23,238 nt of DNA. Source: JBGOUP01 sp041477655. GTDB lineage: Bacteria; Patescibacteriota; UBA1384; 2-12-FULL-50-11. The translations under genes were made by a program, and so were the position numbers. Positions 15,156 through 21,365 of the stretch are shown here, one piece after another (position 1 is the first letter of the stretch; every line of letters starts with the position of its first letter). The notes under the pieces are model-generated. The model saw only the letters and a program-made list of their open reading frames with translations. It was not told where the DNA came from and made no database searches. The stretch is taken from assembly GCA_041477655.1 (NCBI GenBank), contig JBGOUP010000014.1:1-23238 (forward strand), written 5' to 3'.

Positions 15156-16275
15156 GTTGGGCGAAAAGATGCTAAAGATTTGTATAGTTAACCTTAACGT
15201 CTACTGTTTATTCGACCCGAAGAGCTCGGCTCCCATGGGAGGTGCTGAACTTGATATGTATACCTTAGCTAAGGGTTTGGGAGGTAAATTAGATACAACA
15301 GTGGTAACTGGAGATTGGGGTCAAGAGAGCATCAAAAAATTCGGCGAAATAAAAGTTCTAAGATCCGTTAAACTAGGCGGGGGCAATATAACACGCCTTT
15401 TCAAGAGTTTATTAGTTTTTTGGAAGGTTCTATCATATGCAAACGCAGATATCTACGTAACCTCTGGAGCAGGACCAGAGGTTGGGGTCATTAGTTACTT
15501 CTGTCGCGTTAAGAAGAAGAAATTCATCTACAGAACCGCTTCTGATATAGACTGCAATCGACACTATGCTCGAAATAATGGTATCAGGGGTAGATTATTT
15601 GAATTTGGGCTGACTCACGCCGACCGTGTTGTTACCTCTGTCCGAAAGCATCAATCCCTGTTAATGAGTAGCTATCCTAATAACTTAAAGCAGTTAGCTC
15701 ATATAAACTTAGGAGCATTTTCTCCCATCAAGAGTAGCCAAAAGAAGAGAAATTACATCTTATGGGTGGCTCGTTGTGAGAGATTGAAGAACCCTGAAGC
15801 TTTTTTGGAGATTGCCGAAAGGCTGCCGCAGTATCAGCTTGTAATGATTTGCTCCAAACAGGCTCACGACGAAAAATTGTTTAACAAGGTGAAGGAACAC
15901 GCCGCTTCACTGCCTAATGTTGAGTTCATTAATTACGTGCCATACGCCAAGATACAACCCTTCTTTGATCAGGCTAAAGTCTTTGTCAATACTTCGGACT
16001 TTGAAGGATTTACGTTTACTTTGATTCAGAGCGGACTTGGAAGTACCCCTGTCGCCTACTGGAAGGTAAACCCAGACAATGTAATAACGCACCACGGGCT
16101 TGGGTGTTTTGGGAACGGAAATATGTCTGAATTTATTGTCTGCATCAGAGAGCTAATGGCTAGTAATAAGAAGTGGCTTGAATGTTCGAAGGCAATTCGA
16201 AAGTACGTTGGAGAGAACCACAATGTTAGTTCACTGTCTTCTGAGTGGATGAGAACATTGGAATCGCTAAGATAG
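15142..16275 (+). CDS. GT4-family glycosyltransferase
   Basis: A 377-aa GT-B glycosyltransferase. The N-terminal half has KICIVNLNVYCLF and then GGAELDMYTLAKGL, the GGAE loop of GT4 enzymes. The C-terminal half starts with YILWVARCERLKNPEAFLEI and contains VNTSDFEGFTFTLIQSGLG. Here the second Glu of the classical E-x7-E is replaced (E-G-F-T-F-T-L-I-Q), an atypical catalytic region worth noting. The start is either ATG 15142 (9-residue extra tail) or ATG 15169 (MLKICIVN), which better matches the family N-terminus; neither has a strong Shine-Dalgarno site. It is the last + strand gene of the left arm, and its stop overlaps the end of the convergent gene by 9 bp. Confidence 0.85.
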   Translation: MPQNKLGEKMLKICIVNLNVYCLFDPKSSAPMGGAELDMYTLAKGLGGKLDTTVVTGDWGQESIKKFGEIKVLRSVKLGGGNITRLFKSLLVFWKVLSYANADIYVTSGAGPEVGVISYFCRVKKKKFIYRTASDIDCNRHYARNNGIRGRLFEFGLTHADRVVTSVRKHQSLLMSSYPNNLKQLAHINLGAFSPIKSSQKKRNYILWVARCERLKNPEAFLEIAERLPQYQLVMICSKQAHDEKLFNKVKEHAASLPNVEFINYVPYAKIQPFFDQAKVFVNTSDFEGFTFTLIQSGLGSTPVAYWKVNPDNVITHHGLGCFGNGNMSEFIVCIRELMASNKKWLECSKAIRKYVGENHNVSSLSSEWMRTLESLR

Positions 16276-17112
16276 TGCCCGACTCCTCACAAAAAGAAAC
16301 TCATTACAGCCGATGCTTCTTGCTTGAGTGAATTTTTTGCGAGTAAACCCCAGTTTCTTATAAAATGACGTTATAGTCTGAACACTGGCGTATTCATACG
16401 GGTATCCTCCTAACCAATCTTTGATATCGGTTGTGAAGTCCATCCCTCTCAAGGTATGGTACTGACGTATGTATTGAGCGGGATTGACCCCACTTACCGT
16501 TAGACCTAGAACGTAGTAAGCAGTGTAAAGGGCTTCGATGAGTTTTTTGGCTTTACCACTTTGACCGTTATAAAACTTTTTTAATCTAAGCCAAAAGCTA
16601 GACGTTCCTTCCAGCAATTTATTGTTGTCATTGTAGATAGCGATATAGAGTCGCCCCACATTTTTAACGAGGGGAACGATATTTATCAGCGCTTGATACA
16701 TGTCCCCCGTGTGATGCAAGACACCCCAGGAGTAGACAATATCAAAAGTCCCTAAAGACTTTAGAAAATCGGGATTAAGCACCGAACCATGTCTAATTTC
16801 CCATTTGTCTGGTATCTCAACAGTTTTTCGCAGGTGAGCGACACAAGCAATAGAATATTTATCGACATCCACACTTATGACTTTTTTGGCGCCCAAACGA
16901 AAAGCGGCAAGCGAAAAGAGGCCGCTACCGCAACCAATGTCAACAAATGACTTACCCCTAATCTTTTCTCGACCTCCCAGAAATTGGATGAGTGACTCTT
17001 CTGCCTCAATAATTCTCTTCTCGTTTAAGCCAGCGAGAAATACTTGCCAGTTCTTACCAAAAATGAAATACCGACCGGTTTCATAAGTCGACTCGTAAAG
17101 ATCCTTAATCAT
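16267..17112 (-). CDS. Class I SAM-dependent methyltransferase
   Basis: A 281-aa methyltransferase starting MIKDLYESTYETGRYFIFG. Motif I is SFVDIGCGSGLFSLAA (about residues 65-80), followed by ISVDVDKYSI, FDIVYSWGVLHHTGDM and a post-motif strand GRLYIAIYNDNN. The HHTGDM stretch resembles methyltransferases that act near sugar or ubiquinone-type substrates, but the target cannot be assigned. In this locus O-methylation of a sugar is the reasonable inference. The ATG at 17112 overlaps the upstream GT4 stop by 8 bp on the same strand. Longer in-frame extensions read through the GT4 gene and are not credible. It is the promoter-distal gene of the right arm and ends inside the tail of the opposing gene. 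Confidence 0.83.
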   Translation of the reverse strand: MIKDLYESTYETGRYFIFGKNWQVFLAGLNEKRIIEAEESLIQFLGGREKIRGKSFVDIGCGSGLFSLAAFRLGAKKVISVDVDKYSIACVAHLRKTVEIPDKWEIRHGSVLNPDFLKSLGTFDIVYSWGVLHHTGDMYQALINIVPLVKNVGRLYIAIYNDNNKLLEGTSSFWLRLKKFYNGQSGKAKKLIEALYTAYYVLGLTVSGVNPAQYIRQYHTLRGMDFTTDIKDWLGGYPYEYASVQTITSFYKKLGFTRKKFTQARSIGCNEFLFVRSRALS

Positions 17113-18337
17113 TAATTTGAAGAATCCTGATTGTTTCATTCCAGCGCTTCGCGATGACCGGTAGCTGAAAATTATATTCAATAAACCGCCTAGCGTTATC
17201 GCCGAGCTTCCGACACAGTTTTGGCTCGTCAAGCAACAGTTGCAACTCTTTTTGCAGGTCGGTCGCGTCGGCCACTTCGCAGAGAAGGCCGGTCTGCTGG
17301 TCGGTGATAATCGCCCGATTTTCTGGAATATCGGTGGTAACAATCGGCAAGCCAGCAGCCATCGCCTCCAGAAGGGCGTTAGACATCCCTTCGAATAGCG
17401 TCGGCAAGGCAAAGGCATCGCTGGCAACCAAGATATCCGTCACGTCGTGCCGACGACCCATGAATACAATCTGGTTGCTACCAGAACATATCTTGGCCTG
17501 TTTTTGCAGTTCGTTGGCCTGCTCGCCTGTTCCGACAATGAGTAGCCATACTTCCGGATACGAGCGGTGGATCCGGTCAAACGCCTTCAGTAAGTACTGT
17601 TGGCCTTTATTCAAAGATAGGTTGGCGACGCAACTAATTACAAACCTCCGGATTGGCAGATTGAGTTCGGCGACAACCTTGTTTCGGTCAGCCTGGTCAA
17701 AAACCGCCAGCTCCAGGCCATTTGGGATCACGGTAATCTTGTCAGTCGACACACCGATCTGTTGGACGTAATAATCTTTAACCGCTATCGAGTTAGCCAG
17801 GTAGTGACGGACCCATTGTTTGGTCAGTTTCTCAAAGAGCCTAGCCGGCCAATAACGGGAGAAGTTATACGTGGTTCGTAAAAACGGTACGACCGGAACT
17901 TTCAAGCGCCGCTGCAAAAAAAGTCGGCCGACAAAATCGGCGTGGAAAAGATAGGTGATAACTATCGAAGGCCTAAGCTCCCTAATTTCTCTGACTAAGC
18001 CGAGTAAACTTTTGAGATTGTATAAGCTTTGTAGATTTAAACTTATGACTTTAACGCCCCGATCCCTAAACTTACCGGCCAGCTCACCTGGTCCCTGAAG
18101 TGTCACGACAATATGCTCGAGTCCCGAGGGCATTACGGGCAGAGTCCGGGCCAACATGTTTTCGCACCCGCCGCTATCTAGGGTGACAATCAGATGAACA
18201 ACGCGGTTTTTATTCTTCGCGAGAATACCACGGGCGATAGCCCGTGGATGAGAGCCCTCGCCGCTTTTCGAAGCACGGCGGCGCGAAGCGAGGAAGAAGA
18301 TACCCTGGGCGAGAGCCCAGGGAGATTCATTTTTCAT
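17105..18337 (-). CDS. GT4-family glycosyltransferase with a repeat-encoded N-terminus
   Basis: A 410-aa GT-B glycosyltransferase. True homologous sequence begins at about residue 44 (NRVVHLIVTLDSGGCENML, the GG-x-E-type loop). The donor domain starts at RFVISCVANLSLNKGQQYLL, and the E-x7-E signature is FEGMSNALLEAMAAG. Residues ~5-40 (SPWALAQGIFFLAS..., then HPRAIARGIL) are encoded by a palindromic repeat pair, not by a normal GT N-terminus. The ATG at 18337 overlaps the previous stop as ATGA, the coupling expected of an original start, which implies the element entered in frame just after the start codon. The next in-frame candidates near the homologous part are only ATT/ATC codons. The enzyme is probably functional with a longer tail, or it starts at a non-canonical codon. 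Confidence 0.83.
   Translation of the reverse strand: MKNESPWALAQGIFFLASRRRASKSGEGSHPRAIARGILAKNKNRVVHLIVTLDSGGCENMLARTLPVMPSGLEHIVVTLQGPGELAGKFRDRGVKVISLNLQSLYNLKSLLGLVREIRELRPSIVITYLFHADFVGRLFLQRRLKVPVVPFLRTTYNFSRYWPARLFEKLTKQWVRHYLANSIAVKDYYVQQIGVSTDKITVIPNGLELAVFDQADRNKVVAELNLPIRRFVISCVANLSLNKGQQYLLKAFDRIHRSYPEVWLLIVGTGEQANELQKQAKICSGSNQIVFMGRRHDVTDILVASDAFALPTLFEGMSNALLEAMAAGLPIVTTDIPENRAIITDQQTGLLCEVADATDLQKELQLLLDEPKLCRKLGDNARRFIEYNFQLPVIAKRWNETIRILQIND
18213..18325. repeat. Pair of palindromic repeat units inserted at the start of the GT4 gene
   Basis: Two 27-base units (18221-18247 and 18296-18322) are direct repeats, 20/27 identical. Each contains a perfect 8-bp stem with a tetraloop: ccacgggc-gata-gcccgtgg (18228-18247) and ccctgggc-gaga-gcccaggg (18303-18322). 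The stem differences are compensatory: two stem base pairs changed on both sides. Between them lies a third foldable segment (cctcgc 18256-18261 with gcgagg 18288-18293, plus gctt-ttcg-aagc). The pair-plus-spacer plan resembles REP/BIME or Rickettsia palindromic elements. It is in frame with the GT4 gene and encodes the similar peptides SPWALAQGIF and HPRAIARGIL. Confidence 0.75.
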
Positions 18338-18345
18338 AATGAATC
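18324..18345 (-). promoter_or_regulatory. Short hairpin with the GT4 start codon in its loop
   Basis: On the - strand, gattcat (18345-18339) pairs perfectly with atgaatc (18330-18324), leaving an 8-base loop that contains the ATG at 18337-18335 and most of the overlapping stop codon. The stem is AT-rich and weak, so any role in translation control is speculative. Confidence 0.3.
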
Positions 18346-19464
18346 ATGACGCTCACTAAGCGTTGTGGCATCCCCTGTATATTGGCCGATACATGTGATG
18401 CCAGCTACCGAATGCTCATAGCTTTGAACGCCCTCTAGTGAGCTACGTTTGAACCATCTTTCGACCTCTTCCTTGTAGTAGTAATTGCTTTTCGGCGTTG
18501 CCAGCACATCAAAAGCATCGTTTAACTTCATATTGAACGGAAAGTTGGCGTAATAGGAAAATGGCATTTTTTTAGCTAAAGCTTTTTTGCCACCTTTCTC
18601 TAGGACTACGGTCAAGTAGTTGATGCCGTGCACTACTGCTGCGGGCAAGTAGCAGAACTTATAAAGCAACGGCTTTGGCAGATTCTTTAGCGTAGCACGA
18701 AGTGGCTCGTAGAAGTAAATCGCCCTGGCATTACCGTGGCGGTTATAGACCCAAATTAGCATCCGCCCGCCCTTTTTCAGAACTTTGATCAACCTACTAA
18801 ATCCTTCTTGAGGCTTTGGCAAATGGTGCAGGACACCGATTGAGTAGGTAAGATCGAAAGCATCGCGAAAAGGCATAGCGTAAATGTCTGCCTGAACGAT
18901 GCAGACGTTGACTAAGTTTTTCGTCATCTTGTAGGCGGCTTCAACTGTTTCGCCCAAATCGCTACCAAATGACACTTTCGTACCCGACAGAGCCGCCCAT
19001 TTAGTAAACCTTCCCGAGCCACAACCGATATCAAGCGTGACTTTGTTTTTAAGGTCTGCTTCGGCCACAAACGGGTTTAAAAAATGAAAAAAATTCTGTT
19101 TCTCGTAGTCATTTTCCTTGTAGATGTATTGCCATTCATAAGCAAAACTTTCGGCCGTTTTTTTCTGATGTTTCAAAAAAGCATCGAGATTAGGGATGCT
19201 CCCAATGGCTGCGCTCCACTCGCGATTTATCTTATCTCCCAACAAACGACGGTACTTCTCGAAAAAGGGCTGGTGAGCCCGCAGAAGACTTGTCTTCAAC
19301 TCCCCGATTAACAGTCTTGGTACGCCGTTAATAATCGGATACCAGGTATCTTTGGTTTCCAAAAGGCCATATACAACCTGTTCACCATTCATTTTAAAAA
19401 CTTTCAGAAATAAGGTTTGGTCAGCGACAGGACAGCGAAGATAACGGACAAACCTTTTCCTCAT
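18334..19464 (-). CDS. SAM-dependent methyltransferase with Trm112-like N-terminal domain
   Basis: A 376-aa protein. The first ~55 residues (YLRCPVADQTLFL ... YGLLETKDTWYPIINGVPRLL) match the Trm112p/YcaR-like pattern, in which CP and the final dG-x-P-x-LL are kept but the other zinc cysteines are missing. After a helical linker, a class I methyltransferase domain follows: LDIGCGSGRFTKWAALSG (about 145-162), GSDLGETVEAA, ADIYAMPF, FDLTYSIGVLHHLPKP and LKKGGRMLIWVYNRHGN. Proteins of this layout are common in polysaccharide clusters; the substrate is unknown and a sugar residue is likely. The ATG at 19464 lies 11 bp after the AsnB stop, and its stop overlaps the next start as ATGA. No Shine-Dalgarno site was seen. 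Confidence 0.83.
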   Translation of the reverse strand: MRKRFVRYLRCPVADQTLFLKVFKMNGEQVVYGLLETKDTWYPIINGVPRLLIGELKTSLLRAHQPFFEKYRRLLGDKINREWSAAIGSIPNLDAFLKHQKKTAESFAYEWQYIYKENDYEKQNFFHFLNPFVAEADLKNKVTLDIGCGSGRFTKWAALSGTKVSFGSDLGETVEAAYKMTKNLVNVCIVQADIYAMPFRDAFDLTYSIGVLHHLPKPQEGFSRLIKVLKKGGRMLIWVYNRHGNARAIYFYEPLRATLKNLPKPLLYKFCYLPAAVVHGINYLTVVLEKGGKKALAKKMPFSYYANFPFNMKLNDAFDVLATPKSNYYYKEEVERWFKRSSLEGVQSYEHSVAGITCIGQYTGDATTLSERHDSL

Positions 19465-19475
19465 TGCAATAGAGT

Positions 19476-21365
19476 TTAATCGAAGTACTCCCTAAACCAC
19501 AACTCCAGGGTCAGCAGAGCCCACAGCTGATTGGCAAAATTGATTTTAGTTTTTTCGTGACCTTCGATGATTTCTCTAACAGAATCACTTTTAAAAAGCC
19601 CGCGCAGACTCATTTTTTTGGACATCAGGATTGAACGGATATACTGGTTCAAATCTCCCCGGAACCAGGCTTCAATCGGTACCCCGAAGCCCATTTTCGG
19701 TCGATACATCACCTCATCAGGAATCAAACCACGCAGAGCTTCCTTTAAAATATATTTCTTCTGATCGCGGCCTTTGAGCTTAATATCAAATGGCATCTTA
19801 GCGGTGAGCTCTAGCAGTTCGTGATCCAAAAATGGCGATCGGCTCTCAAGTGATACCGCCATGCTGGCGATATCAACTTTAGCGAGCAAATCGTCTGGCA
19901 GATAGCTGACAAAGTCGGCGTATAAAGTTTGGTCGAGCTTGTCGGGGGTTTTGGCCTCCCTAAATTTGGCGGTGAGCAGATTCTCGCTGTCAAGAGAACT
20001 CATCTGGGAACAAAACGAATCGGTGTAAAGATGGTTTTTCGCCTCGTTGGTGAAATAGCAGATGTAATTGACGTAGCGCCGGTCGTACGACTTGCCCATC
20101 GTTTGAGCGAAGCGGTTGGCACGTTCAAAAAAGGTGTTTTTTACGGCGCCGTACATCGCTTTTGCTACCGGCTTGCCAAGTGTTTGGTGTAATAACTGAA
20201 AACGGCCATAGGCCAGAGCGAACTTCTGCACTGAATAGCGGGAGTAGCCGGCAAAGTTCTCATCGCCGCCGTCGCCGTTCAAAGCCACCGTGACGTATTT
20301 TCGGGTGGCTTGGCTGACATAGTACGTCGGCAGGGCACTAGAATCAGCGTAGGGCTCTTCGTAGTGCCGTACGAGCAGAGGCAAGGTCTCGACAGCATTA
20401 GGCTCAACAATAATTTCACTGTGATCAGTTTTAAATTTGTCGGCTACCTTCCGGGCAAAGGGTAGCTCACTGAAAGCCTGCTCCTTAAAGCCGATGGAAA
20501 ATGTTTTAATGGGAGAGTTCGAATGCCGACTCATCAGTGCCACGATCGCGCTTGAGTCAATACCACCTGACAAAAACGCCCCTAAAGGCACATCTGCAAT
20601 CATGCGCAGGGCGACAGCTTCTTCTAGTTTGGCAATGATTTTCTTCTGCCACTGCTCTTCGCTTAAGGCCAATTTTTTTGAGTAGTCCAAGCGCCAGTAA
20701 CGCTTGATTTCAACCTTGCCTGTTGTTGTATGCACCTTCATCCAATGACCTGGTTCCAGCTTTTTGATGCCCTGAAAGCCCGTTAACGGCGCCGGAACGT
20801 ACTGATAGGTTAGGTAGTGGTGGATAGCCTCGTAATCCGGCGCTTTTTTATATTCTTTTTGTGTCAGAATCGCTTTGAGCTCGGAAGCAAAAATAAAAAC
20901 CTGGCCATCTAAAAAGTACTTAAACGGTTTCTTGCCGACCCGGTCGCGGGCACCGAATAGGACTTTTTCTTTTTCATCGTAAATGACAAAAGCGAACATC
21001 CCCCGCAGATGTTCAACTGCTTTTTCGCCATATTTGTCATAAAGAGCGGTGATTACTTCAGTGTCAGTGCGCGAGCGGAACTTATAGCCTTCCTTTTGGA
21101 GCGAAGTGCGAAGACTTTGAAAGTTATAAATCTCGCCATTAAAAATTATCCAGTAGCGACCTAAGTAGTTCATCGGCTGATGGCCTTTTTCCGAAAGATC
21201 AATTATCGAAAGTCGCCTAAAACTTAAACCAACTTTTTTATCCGGAGATATATAAGTCCCCGAGTCGTCGGGTCCGCGGTGATAAATTGCCTGGCCCATT
21301 GCCCGCAAGCTTTCACTAGTTATCTCACCACGATTAAGAAGAACCTTCCCTGCTATCCCGCACAT
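19476..21365 (-). CDS. asnB: Glutamine-dependent asparagine synthetase family amidotransferase
   Basis: A 629-aa class II amidotransferase. The protein begins Met-Cys-Gly-Ile-Ala-Gly, where Cys2 is the glutaminase nucleophile exposed after Met removal. RGPDDSGTYI, RRLSIIDLS and NGEIYNF complete the glutaminase domain (to about 190). The ATP-pyrophosphatase loop SGGIDSS is at 266-272, and LESRSPFLDHELLEL and RPKMGFGVPIEAWFRG lie near the C-terminus. Housekeeping AsnB makes asparagine. In glycan clusters this family (e.g. WbpS-like) amidates uronic acid carboxyls, which fits the UDP-HexNAc dehydrogenase at 2811-4106. The ATG at 21365 overlaps the upstream stop by one base (TGATG). A start 15 bp upstream would bury Cys2 and is rejected. 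Confidence 0.9.
   Translation of the reverse strand: MCGIAGKVLLNRGEITSESLRAMGQAIYHRGPDDSGTYISPDKKVGLSFRRLSIIDLSEKGHQPMNYLGRYWIIFNGEIYNFQSLRTSLQKEGYKFRSRTDTEVITALYDKYGEKAVEHLRGMFAFVIYDEKEKVLFGARDRVGKKPFKYFLDGQVFIFASELKAILTQKEYKKAPDYEAIHHYLTYQYVPAPLTGFQGIKKLEPGHWMKVHTTTGKVEIKRYWRLDYSKKLALSEEQWQKKIIAKLEEAVALRMIADVPLGAFLSGGIDSSAIVALMSRHSNSPIKTFSIGFKEQAFSELPFARKVADKFKTDHSEIIVEPNAVETLPLLVRHYEEPYADSSALPTYYVSQATRKYVTVALNGDGGDENFAGYSRYSVQKFALAYGRFQLLHQTLGKPVAKAMYGAVKNTFFERANRFAQTMGKSYDRRYVNYICYFTNEAKNHLYTDSFCSQMSSLDSENLLTAKFREAKTPDKLDQTLYADFVSYLPDDLLAKVDIASMAVSLESRSPFLDHELLELTAKMPFDIKLKGRDQKKYILKEALRGLIPDEVMYRPKMGFGVPIEAWFRGDLNQYIRSILMSKKMSLRGLFKSDSVREIIEGHEKTKINFANQLWALLTLELWFREYFD

Noticed and set aside
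16267..17427. Longer - strand ORF extending the methyltransferase by about 105 residues
   Set aside because: The extra part (MPAMPLPCRRYSKG...) is the GT4 gene read in another frame. The ATG at 17112 with an 8-bp overlap and normal methyltransferase N-terminus is better.
18213..18325. CRISPR array
   Set aside because: Only two units, internally palindromic, with one structured spacer inside a coding frame and no cas genes.
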